Origin: Propionibacteriaceae bacterium
GTDB taxonomy: Bacteria > Actinomycetota > Actinomycetes > Propionibacteriales > Propionibacteriaceae
Direction of reading: 5' to 3'
Length of the DNA stretch: 6,635 bases
Assembly (NCBI GenBank): GCA_030538175.1
Contig: JAUNUL010000167.1
Span: forward strand, 1 to 6,635
The notes beneath the pieces are model-generated. The model made no database searches. It saw only the letters and a list, made by a program, of their open reading frames with translations, and was not told the origin of the DNA. The position numbers were made by a program, and so were the translations under genes. Of the stretch, positions 1 through 5,034 are shown one piece after another. The stretch's first letter is position 1. Each line of letters begins with the position of its first letter.

Positions 1-471
1 GGCCACTGTGTTGCGGTCGACAATGCAGGCCACCGCGACGACCTCACCGCCGGCTTCGCGGACAGCTTCGACAGCCGCCAACGCAGACCCGCCGGTCGTG
101 GAGGTGTCCTCGACCACCAGCACACGGCGGCCAGCCACGTCGGTCCCCTCGATCCGACGCTGCAAGCCGTGCGCCTTTTCCGACTTGCGCACCACGAAAG
201 CGTCCAGGCGTTCGCCTGCGGCGGCTGCTGCATGCAGCATGGACGTCGCAACCGGGTCAGCACCGAGGGTCAGCCCACCGACGGCGTCGAAATCAAGGTC
301 GGCGACGAGCTCGCGCATCACCCGCCCGACGATCGGCGCGGCCACTCCGTCGAGAGTGACCCGTCGCATGTCGACGTAATAGTCAGCCTCTCGCCCCGAG
401 GACAGGATGACCTTCCCGTGGACGACGGCCAGGTCTGTGATGTGGCGGATGAGCTCAGTCTTGTCGGACAT
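1..471 (-). CDS. pyrE: Orotate phosphoribosyltransferase, 3' end cut by window edge
   Basis: This cytosolic enzyme transfers the phosphoribosyl group of PRPP to orotate, giving orotidine 5'-monophosphate in de novo pyrimidine synthesis. The 157 visible residues start MSDKTELIRH and contain the orotate/PRPP fold in order: SSGREADYYVD at 24-34, GGLTLGADPVA at 65-75, the flexible-loop stretch FVVRKSEKAHG at 92-102 with its conserved lysines, and the PRPP-binding motif VLVVEDTSTTGGS at 117-129. The pattern matches actinobacterial PyrE closely. The usual length is about 180 residues, so roughly 20-25 C-terminal residues lie outside the window. The ATG at 471 is 16 nt after the stop of the sortase-like gene. 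There is no good Shine-Dalgarno, but a TAGGCT box sits 7 nt before the ATG, so the gene may have its own leaderless transcript as well as read-through from upstream. Identification is firm. Confidence 0.96.
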   Translation of the reverse strand, partial: MSDKTELIRHITDLAVVHGKVILSSGREADYYVDMRRVTLDGVAAPIVGRVMRELVADLDFDAVGGLTLGADPVATSMLHAAAAAGERLDAFVVRKSEKAHGLQRRIEGTDVAGRRVLVVEDTSTTGGSALAAVEAVREAGGEVVAVACIVDRNTVA

Positions 472-478
472 GAGGCTG

Positions 479-484
479 AGCCTA
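479..484 (-). promoter_or_regulatory. Putative -10 box for leaderless pyrE mRNA
   Basis: On the minus strand TAGGCT fits the actinobacterial -10 pattern TANNNT and is followed by 7 nt and then the pyrE ATG, so transcription would begin at or next to the start codon. No clear -35 is visible, and the hexamer lies in the 16-nt gap just past the upstream stop codon. The inference rests on spacing plus the lack of a Shine-Dalgarno. Confidence 0.4.
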
Positions 485-487
485 GTG

Positions 488-1189
488 CTATTTGTTGCGG
501 GTGCTGCCCAGGTGCGCGAAGGCCACCGACCGGTCGTCGGACCAGATCAGATCCTGGCTGGTGGTGAGGGTGAGCGTGGGCCGGGTCGGCTCATCAGCGG
601 TGCCCGGCACGGGGTCGAGCACCCAGGCGGCATCCCCGGGCACGGTGACGTCGCGGGCCGGCACGTCGATGACGTAGACGAACACCGCCTCGCGCGTCTC
701 GATCACCACCTCGTCGCCCTCGTTGAGCGTCAGCAGCTTGCCGAACGGCGCACCATGAGTGGTCCGGTATCCCGCCAACGCCACATTGCCGACCCGGCCG
801 GGCGGCACGGACGAGGCGTACGCCCCCACTCCCCGGGCCAACGCACCCTGGGAGGTGCCCGCGATGATCGGGACCGCATGCGCGTCACCCCACGTGGGCA
901 CGTGCAGGATCGCGTACGCCTGCCCCGGCTCGGGTCGAGCCGGCGAGGCCGTCGCGTCCCCATCGGCCTGCGCCGCCCCTGCATCCGCGGCCCAGGAGGC
1001 GCGGAGGTCGTTGACCTGATCGGCGTACTGGAACCGCGCGACCAACCCGGACACCAGGAACTGCCAACCGAGCCACCCGATCAGGAGCACGCCCACCACC
1101 AACGCGATGAGCGGGGCTGGCCGCAGCTTCCGACGACGGCGCCGCGACCGGCGGGGGTGGTCGCTGTCGCGGGTGAGCTGGTCGGTCAT
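488..1189 (-). CDS. Class E-type sortase-like membrane protein lacking catalytic His and Cys (probable pseudoenzyme)
   Basis: This is a predicted 233-residue type II membrane protein. It has a basic cytoplasmic tail with an arginine cluster (residues 13-23), one TM helix (about 25-47), a linker rich in Ala and Asp, and an extracytoplasmic sortase beta-barrel domain (about 90-230). Family landmarks are ILHVPTWG (94-101), GVGAYASSVPPGRVGNVALAGYRTTHGAPF (split here as 120-134 and 135-149), LTLNEGDEVVIET (153-165) and TLTLTTS at 205-211. Sortases use a His-Cys-Arg triad. The expected 'AGHRTT' reads AGYRTT (Tyr141) and the expected 'TLTTC' reads TLTTS (Ser211), while Arg220 is kept at the usual 9-residue spacing. 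Transpeptidase activity is therefore unlikely; the intact frame and fold suggest a retained non-catalytic role. The ATG at 1189 is preferred because it leaves a normal basic tail before the TM helix, although no strong Shine-Dalgarno precedes it; a longer in-frame ATG at 1270 falls inside a repeat. It lies 16 nt upstream of pyrE. No LPXTG-type substrate gene is visible nearby. Confidence 0.85.
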   Translation of the reverse strand: MTDQLTRDSDHPRRSRRRRRKLRPAPLIALVVGVLLIGWLGWQFLVSGLVARFQYADQVNDLRASWAADAGAAQADGDATASPARPEPGQAYAILHVPTWGDAHAVPIIAGTSQGALARGVGAYASSVPPGRVGNVALAGYRTTHGAPFGKLLTLNEGDEVVIETREAVFVYVIDVPARDVTVPGDAAWVLDPVPGTADEPTRPTLTLTTSQDLIWSDDRSVAFAHLGSTRNK

Positions 1190-1247
1190 GCCGACATTGT
1201 TGCGCACGGCTCCGACAGCCACGCGACAGTTGGAAACGAGGGCGCGT

Positions 1248-1289
1248 GCTCGCAACCTGATGCACTCCACGCATCAAGTCGCCAGTACC
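1248..1289. repeat. 42-nt dyad repeat, copy 1
   Basis: This copy is identical at 35 of 42 positions to the copy 68 nt downstream (1316-1357). Inside it, ACCTGATGC (1255-1263) and GCATCAAGT (1271-1279) form an inverted repeat with 8 of 9 pairs around a 7-nt loop, with two more outer pairs after one mismatch. It resembles a REP-type element or a paired operator. No U-tract follows, so a classical terminator is less likely. Confidence 0.7.
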
Positions 1290-1315
1290 CCGCGCGACGC
1301 ATCCGCGACCAGTGC

Positions 1316-1357
1316 GCTCGCAACCTGAGGCGCTCCATGCATCAGGTCGCCGGCACC
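1316..1357. repeat. 42-nt dyad repeat, copy 2
   Basis: This is the second, head-to-tail copy of the 1248-1289 unit. Its arms ACCTGAGGC (1323-1331) and GCATCAGGT (1339-1347) also pair at 8 of 9 positions, but the mismatch lies at a different position from that in copy 1. The dyad is thus kept although the sequence has drifted, which argues that the fold or the symmetric site matters. Confidence 0.7.
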
Positions 1358-1360
1358 GCG

Positions 1361-1388
1361 CCCACCTGGTTTAACCCACATGGTTCAA
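1361..1388. repeat. 14-bp tandem direct repeat
   Basis: The two units CCCACCTGGTTTAA (1361-1374) and CCCACATGGTTCAA (1375-1388) abut without a gap and agree at 12 of 14 positions. It lies 4 nt beyond the second 42-nt repeat and 32 nt past the end of the methyltransferase-like gene. On either strand it could be a two-site operator; the TTAACC...GGTT part also forms an imperfect hairpin. No regulator is recognisable from the motif. Confidence 0.6.
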
Positions 1389-1420
1389 GCCGAGCCAGTT
1401 GACGCCGGTCGGGTGCGGTA

Positions 1421-2245
1421 TCAGCGGAAGAAGGTCGGCCCGCCCGGGGGTTCGGGTGACGGCGACGAATCGCGGTCGGTGAACGGTGTCGCGCCGGAAC
1501 CGAATCGGGCCAGGTGGGTGCCGTGGAGGATCCGGTACGGGAAAACCGAACCGGCGGCACGTCGGGCCAGCGCGGCGATGGGCAGCGCGACCGCCGAGCC
1601 CGCTAACAGGACGTTGCCGAACCGCCGACCTTTCAACGTGGCCGGCTCGGCGCTCAGGAGTCGCTCGGGGAAGATCTCGCTGAATCCCGCGAGAACCCGG
1701 CGTACATAACTGAACGGCGACTTATCGGTCAGATTGACCAGGACCACGCCATCGGCAGCCAGGATGCGCCGCAGATCCGCGAAGAATTCGAGGGTCGTGA
1801 GCTCGGCCGGGACCGATGCGTCGGCGAAGGCGTCGACGATCACGACATCGGCGTCCCAGTCATCGCGGATCTCCGCCACCCCCGTGCGGCCGTCGACCGG
1901 GCGCACCTTCACCCCGCTGTTGCGCGGCAGGGGAACGAGCCGGCGTACTTCCTCGGTCAACGCGACATCCGGCTCCAGCACGATCTGCGGGGACGTGGGG
2001 CGGGTGACCGCGATGTACCGCGGCAGGGTCATGCCCGCTCCCCCGATATGCAGTACGCGGAGTCGCTGCCCCTCGTCCGCGTGGGCATCGACGACGTCGG
2101 CGATGCGCTGCATGTAGTCGAACTCCAAGCGGGTCGGATCCTCGGGGTCGATCCAGGAGTGGTCGGTGCCGTTGATCCGGACATACCAAGCCCCGGGCTG
2201 CTCCGGGTCGGGAACCAGCCGGGTCACCGTGGGTGGCTCACCCAT
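1421..2245 (-). CDS. Spermidine-synthase-like protein with SAM-methyltransferase fold
   Basis: A soluble 274-residue protein with the Rossmann-type fold shared by polyamine aminopropyltransferases and SAM methyltransferases. Visible landmarks are SWIDPEDPTRLEFDYMQRIADV (30-51, split as SWIDPEDPTRL and EFDYMQRIADV), the nucleotide-binding glycine motif VLHIGGAGMTLPRY (64-77), the acidic end of strand 2 at Glu91 in VLEPDV, PVDGR (116-120), and DVVIVDAFADASVP (133-146) followed by ELTTLEFF. True spermidine synthases carry a catalytic Asp in a motif like 'VDSSDP'; here it reads VDAFAD, as in the large group of actinobacterial proteins automatically named spermidine synthase. The polyamine reaction is therefore doubtful and the substrate unknown. 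The tail from about 250 is Ser/Pro rich and looks disordered. The ATG at 2245 is supported by an in-frame TGA 9 nt upstream and an SD-like GGTGA 6 nt upstream. It follows the bL12-like gene by 77 nt, and that gap is filled by a phased repeat. Confidence 0.82.
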   Translation of the reverse strand: MGEPPTVTRLVPDPEQPGAWYVRINGTDHSWIDPEDPTRLEFDYMQRIADVVDAHADEGQRLRVLHIGGAGMTLPRYIAVTRPTSPQIVLEPDVALTEEVRRLVPLPRNSGVKVRPVDGRTGVAEIRDDWDADVVIVDAFADASVPAELTTLEFFADLRRILAADGVVLVNLTDKSPFSYVRRVLAGFSEIFPERLLSAEPATLKGRRFGNVLLAGSAVALPIAALARRAAGSVFPYRILHGTHLARFGSGATPFTDRDSSPSPEPPGGPTFFR

Positions 2246-2327
2246 TCCGGATCACCCACGGTGGCTCACCCGCGTCGAGATCCCGCCCGCCGATCACCCA
2301 TGTCGGGGTCACCGGGCGCACGTCACT
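2224..2327. repeat. 14-nt-phased TCACC repeat cluster across an intergenic gap and a start codon
   Basis: TCACC or a close variant begins at 2224, 2238, 2252, 2266, (degenerate ATCCC at 2280), 2294, 2309 and 2323 (TCACT), that is every 14 nt with a single 15-nt step. The cluster includes a perfect 11-bp inverted repeat, CACCGTGGGTG (2225-2235) with CACCCACGGTG (2253-2263), and a perfect 12-bp direct repeat GGTGGCTCACCC (2232-2243 and 2260-2271). In the leftward mRNA each unit reads GGGTGA or GGTGA. One unit supplies the SD-like sequence of the downstream gene, and the TGA of the unit at 2323 is the stop codon of the upstream gene. Confidence 0.7.
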
Positions 2328-2679
2328 GGTAGCGCTCCATCTGCTCGACCGCGTCCTTGGCGTCCTTGAGCCCGGCGCCGGTGACCTCGCGATAGAGCTT
2401 GATGGCCTGGATCTTGTGGCCCGCGCGGATCAGGATCATCAGCCGCTCCCGGTCCTCACCGGAAAGCCGCATCGCGGGATATTGCGGATAGGTGGGACCG
2501 GGGCCGGCCTGCCACGGCGCAGGACCTGCGGGACGTGGCGGCAGGGACGGGCGACCGTTGGGGCCGAGCTGCCCCTGGGAACTCCTCGAGTTGGCGATCT
2601 TCCAGACCACCAACGTGACCACCGACGCGGTCGAGGCGACCACGAGCACGAGCATCACCAGCATGATCAGACCGCCCAT
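2323..2679 (-). CDS. Membrane-anchored protein with bL12 (L7/L12) factor-binding-like segment
   Basis: A 118-residue protein with an N-terminal TM helix (about 4-26), a Gly/Pro-rich linker (about 36-69), and a C-terminal segment RLSGEDRERLMILIRAGHKI (71-90) continuing to residue 118 that resembles the start of the ribosomal stalk protein bL12 C-terminal domain. Residues 88-112 align without gaps with the bL12 helix pair: the basic and hydrophobic positions that contact elongation factors (K65, V66, I69, K70, R73, K84 in E. coli numbering) appear as K89, I90, I93, K94, R97 and K108. The chain ends about where helix 2 would end, so the second half of the bL12 domain is missing. The bL12 N-terminal dimerisation domain is also absent. 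The likely place is the cytoplasmic face of the membrane; the role is unknown, and binding to a translation GTPase is inference only. The ATG at 2679 is chosen because AAGGAGGG precedes it by 6 nt, and the in-frame ATG at 2763 would add a non-membrane, low-complexity stretch. Confidence 0.85.
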   Translation of the reverse strand: MGGLIMLVMLVLVVASTASVVTLVVWKIANSRSSQGQLGPNGRPSLPPRPAGPAPWQAGPGPTYPQYPAMRLSGEDRERLMILIRAGHKIQAIKLYREVTGAGLKDAKDAVEQMERYQ

Positions 2680-2685
2680 GTGAAT

Positions 2686-2693
2686 CCCTCCTT
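2686..2693 (-). promoter_or_regulatory. Strong Shine-Dalgarno of the bL12-like gene
   Basis: On the minus strand AAGGAGGG lies 6 nt before the ATG at 2679. It is the strongest ribosome binding site in the window and fixes the start, ruling out the longer ORF that begins at 2763. Confidence 0.85.
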
Positions 2694-2824
2694 CACCTTC
2701 GACCTTACTCAGCCGTGGTCTCCCACCCGTGCGACTGTGGCCGACGGGCGAAAAGAATTTCAAAAGTGTCAGAGGCCTCCGTTAGCGTCGTTTCATCGGC
2801 TCGCCACAAGCAACCACGACCGGG

Positions 2825-2830
2825 AAGGGA
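2825..2830 (+). promoter_or_regulatory. Shine-Dalgarno that selects the GTG start of the MFS gene
   Basis: AAGGGA lies 5 nt before the GTG at 2836. It supports this GTG as the start instead of the far-upstream ATG at 2233, which would add about 200 residues read through two genes on the other strand. Confidence 0.7.
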
Positions 2831-2835
2831 CGCCT

Positions 2836-4173
2836 GTGAAGCTCTTCCATCGAGTCCTGGCCAACACCGTGGTGGCCAATACCGCGACCGGGTTCCTGTG
2901 GTTCGGGTGGACTTTCTGGGTCTATCTCGAAACACGTTCGGTGTTCATCAACGCCGTCATGGGTGGCAGCTATATGGCGCTGCTGTCGGTGACATCGATG
3001 CTCTTCGGGGTGCTGGTCGACCGGTTCCGGAAGAAGCTGGTAATGGTGGCCTCATCGGTCCTCACCGCGGCCGGTTATGGCCTGGCCGGGGTCATGTTCC
3101 TGGCGCTCCCCACCCCGGTGATCACCGACCTGCGTGCCCCGTGGTTCTGGATCGCGGGCGGGCTGATCCTCGGTGGGGCCGTGGTGGAAAACATGCGCAA
3201 CATCGCGTTGTCGACGACCGTGACCCTGTTGGTCCCCGATGGGGAGCGCGATCGCGCCAATGGTCTCGTGGGGGCAGCACAGGGGTTCGCCTTCCTCGCC
3301 ACGTCGGTCCTGGCCGGGCTGGCGATCGGGTTGCTCGGGATCCACTGGACGCTGGGACTCGCCGTCCTTGCGACGACCGGAGCCCTGGCGCATCTTGTGC
3401 TGTGGGTGCGGATCCCCGAGGAAGGCCACACCCCCGATCCGGAAACGGCGACCAAACTCATCGATCTGACCGGGAGTGTCCGGGCGGTGCGAGCGGTGCC
3501 CGGGCTAATGGCGCTGATCCTGTTCAGTTGTTTCAACAACTTCATCGGCGGCGTGATGATGGCGCTGCTGGATCCCTATGGCCTGACGATGTTCTCGGTC
3601 GAGTGGTGGGGCATCGTCATGGGCATCAGCTCTGTCGGGTTCATCATCGGCGGGATCGTGGTGTCCCGACGGGGCCTCGGCGCCAACCCCTTGCGGACGC
3701 TGTTGCTGGTCAACGTCGGGGTCGCGGTGATCGGTGTGCTGTTCGTGCTGCGCGAATGGCCGTGGCTGTTCGTGGCCGGGATGGTGGCGTACATGTGTCT
3801 CATCCCCGCAGCCGAGGCCGCCGAACAAACGATCATTCAGCGGGTCGTGCCGCTGGAACGCCAGGGTCGGGTGTTCGGGTTCGCCACCAGCGTCGAGACC
3901 GCGGCCACCCCGATCTCGTCGATCGCGATCGGCCCGATCGCTGAGTTCTGGCTGATCCCGTGGGTCGACTCCCCCGCCGGTGAGCGGGCCTGGTCCTGGC
4001 TGCTCGGCACGGGTGACGCCCGCGGCATCGCGTTGGTATTCATCCTGAGCGCGGTCGTGCTCCTGGTGGTCGTGCTGCTGGCGTTCCGCACGCGGGCGTA
4101 CGCGGGGTTGTCCCGCTTCTATGCCGACTCCGCCCCACAAGGGGTCACCGTGGACGGATCGACCGGGAGCTGA
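2836..4173 (+). CDS. MFS transporter, 12 TM segments, substrate unknown
   Basis: A 445-residue inner-membrane transporter of the major facilitator superfamily. About twelve hydrophobic helices can be read, roughly at 13-30, 40-62, 68-91, 103-122, 148-168, 172-192, 222-245, 256-275, 287-305, 310-328, 350-375 and 398-417. The loop between TM2 and TM3 carries motif A as GVLVDRFRKK (58-67). LVPDGERDRANGLVGA (132-147) and RVVPLERQGRVFGFA (336-350) are the repeated 'VP..R..A/G.' signatures seen in drug- and siderophore-efflux type MFS proteins. An extra extracytoplasmic or loop stretch at about 376-396 (WVDSPAGERAWSWLLGTGDA) separates the last two helices, as in a common actinobacterial MFS subgroup. 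Proton-driven export of a small molecule is the most likely activity, but the substrate cannot be read from the sequence. It starts at a GTG with an AAGGGA ribosome site and is followed 42 nt later by the DUF1275 gene. Confidence 0.9.
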   Translation: MKLFHRVLANTVVANTATGFLWFGWTFWVYLETRSVFINAVMGGSYMALLSVTSMLFGVLVDRFRKKLVMVASSVLTAAGYGLAGVMFLALPTPVITDLRAPWFWIAGGLILGGAVVENMRNIALSTTVTLLVPDGERDRANGLVGAAQGFAFLATSVLAGLAIGLLGIHWTLGLAVLATTGALAHLVLWVRIPEEGHTPDPETATKLIDLTGSVRAVRAVPGLMALILFSCFNNFIGGVMMALLDPYGLTMFSVEWWGIVMGISSVGFIIGGIVVSRRGLGANPLRTLLLVNVGVAVIGVLFVLREWPWLFVAGMVAYMCLIPAAEAAEQTIIQRVVPLERQGRVFGFATSVETAATPISSIAIGPIAEFWLIPWVDSPAGERAWSWLLGTGDARGIALVFILSAVVLLVVVLLAFRTRAYAGLSRFYADSAPQGVTVDGSTGS

Positions 4174-4202
4174 ACCCACCCGCCGGGTCCTGCCGGGCCG
4201 GA

Positions 4203-4208
4203 TAACGT
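4203..4208 (+). promoter_or_regulatory. Putative -10 box for leaderless DUF1275 mRNA
   Basis: TAACGT fits TANNNT and ends 7 nt before the GTG at 4216. No Shine-Dalgarno is seen in front of this GTG, so a leaderless transcript starting at the GTG is plausible, separate from read-through of the MFS gene. No clear -35 is present. Confidence 0.45.
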
Positions 4209-4215
4209 TCGATTC

Positions 4216-4968
4216 GTGAACCTGTGGCGGAAGATCTGGTTGATCGCGGGGCCGGAGCGCACGGCCAAGCGCAACTTTCATCTCGCCAATCTGCTGGCCC
4301 TGCACGCCGGTGTCCTGAACTCGGTGGGGTTCGTGGCGACGGCGACGTACACATCGCACATGACCGGCATCACCGCGATCGTCGCCGACCACCTCGTCTT
4401 CGGGGACTTCCGGATGGTGGGGATCGGTGTGTTGGCCCTGGTGTCATTCATCGCCGGGGCAATGTCGTGCGCGCTGATCTTCAACTGGAGTCGCCGCCGC
4501 GGGCTGCGGAGCCGCTATTCGGCCGTGCTGGTGCTCGAATGCACGCTGGTGTTGGCCTTCGGCGCCATCGCCGATCGAGTGACGTGGGATCACCGGGTGT
4601 GGCTCTTCATCCCCGTGCTGTGCTACACGATGGGCCTGCAGAACGCGATCGTGACCAAGGCCTCCGACGCCCAGATCCGGACCACGCACGTGACCGGCAT
4701 GGTGACGGACATCGGGATCGAGCTCGGCAAGCTGATCTATATGCCGAGCCGTGCGGACCTCGACCCGGTGGTGGCGAACACCCAGAAACTCCGCCACCAC
4801 CTGACGATCGTCGGCCTGTTTTTCTTCGGTGGCGTGCTCGGCGCGGCCGGGTATCTCTCCATCGGCTTCTATGCCCTCATCCCGGCCGCGCTGTTCTTGT
4901 TGATCCTGGCTCTGCCCCCGCTGGTGGCGGACTTCCGGGACTGGCCCGCGCCACCGCGCGTGGGCTGA
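4216..4968 (+). CDS. YoaK/DUF1275 family membrane protein
   Basis: A 250-residue polytopic membrane protein with about six hydrophobic segments (roughly 25-42, 66-90, 103-120, 127-147, 197-216 and 217-237). It shows the family's two characteristic stretches: NSVGF followed by TSHMTGITA (35-54) in the first half, and GLQNAIVTK followed by RTTHVTGMVTDIGIELGK (140-172, split) in the second half. The two HMTG/HVTG elements suggest an internal two-fold repeat. The biochemical function of the family is unknown. The start is the GTG at 4216: a basic N-terminal stretch leads into TM1, and a TAACGT box sits immediately upstream. It lies 42 nt after the MFS gene on the same strand and may be co-transcribed. 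It converges with the LigA-like gene over a 66-nt gap. Confidence 0.9.
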   Translation: MNLWRKIWLIAGPERTAKRNFHLANLLALHAGVLNSVGFVATATYTSHMTGITAIVADHLVFGDFRMVGIGVLALVSFIAGAMSCALIFNWSRRRGLRSRYSAVLVLECTLVLAFGAIADRVTWDHRVWLFIPVLCYTMGLQNAIVTKASDAQIRTTHVTGMVTDIGIELGKLIYMPSRADLDPVVANTQKLRHHLTIVGLFFFGGVLGAAGYLSIGFYALIPAALFLLILALPPLVADFRDWPAPPRVG

Positions 4969-5034
4969 GCCCGTCACGCGAGCCAGACAGCCCTGCGGGC
5001 CCCCAACCATCGAGGCCGCGCACGCCCAGGTGGC
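4969..5034. other. Convergent intergenic gap
   Basis: These 66 nt separate two convergent genes, where a two-way terminator would be expected. Only a short GCCC-TGC-GGGC hairpin (4990-5000) and a small GGGC/GCCC dyad over the DUF1275 stop codon (4962-4972) are visible, without U-tracts. Termination here may be Rho-dependent. Confidence 0.3.

Larger units (their letters stand above)
1190..1420. other. Intergenic region with two repeat types, upstream of the sortase-like gene
   Basis: This 231-nt gap between two leftward genes has no plausible ORF of its own; open frames crossing it are out-of-frame extensions. It holds two 42-nt imperfect direct repeats, each with a dyad, and one 14-bp tandem direct repeat, each listed separately. 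It must contain any promoter of the sortase-like gene and any terminator of the methyltransferase-like gene, but I see neither a clear -35/-10 pair nor a U-tract terminator. Confidence 0.6.
2680..2835. promoter_or_regulatory. Divergent promoter region, bL12-like gene and MFS gene
   Basis: The 156 nt between two divergent start codons must carry promoters in both directions. The central part (about 2750-2767) is an AT-rich island in otherwise GC-rich DNA. For the rightward gene TAGCGT (2783-2788) fits the -10 pattern TANNNT, with TTTCAA (2758-2763) upstream but poorly spaced. For the leftward gene TTGAAA (2763-2758) resembles a -35 but has no good -10 partner. GAGGCCTC (2772-2779) is an 8-bp palindrome that could be an operator. 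All assignments within the region are tentative. Confidence 0.45.

Noticed and set aside
755..757. His145 (in RTTHGAPF) as a replacement for the missing catalytic His of the sortase-like protein
   Set aside because: In active relatives this position, four residues after the catalytic His, varies between Tyr and His while the true His is still present, so it is unlikely to take over; the nucleophile Cys is missing too.
1190..1270. A 27-residue longer start (ATG at 1270) for the sortase-like protein
   Set aside because: It begins inside the 42-nt repeat, has no ribosome site, and adds residues ahead of an already complete basic tail plus TM helix.
1248..1388. A small CRISPR array
   Set aside because: There are only two diverged copies with a 26-nt gap, internal dyads and no cas genes; the 14-bp repeat has no spacer at all.
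407..1402. A 331-residue open frame on the plus strand opposite pyrE and the sortase-like gene
   Set aside because: Its composition (rich in Arg, Gly, His, Asp, Pro) is typical of antisense frames in GC-rich DNA; the minus strand holds clearly recognisable domains.
2233..2835. A 200-residue N-terminal extension of the MFS protein from the ATG at 2233
   Set aside because: It would run antisense through the bL12-like gene and the repeat cluster and has no family-like sequence. The GTG at 2836 with AAGGGA upstream gives a normal MFS N-terminus.
3505..4392. A 295-residue minus-strand open frame across the MFS and DUF1275 genes
   Set aside because: It has low-complexity Arg/Asp/His/Gln composition and overlaps two confident membrane protein genes; no domain is recognisable.
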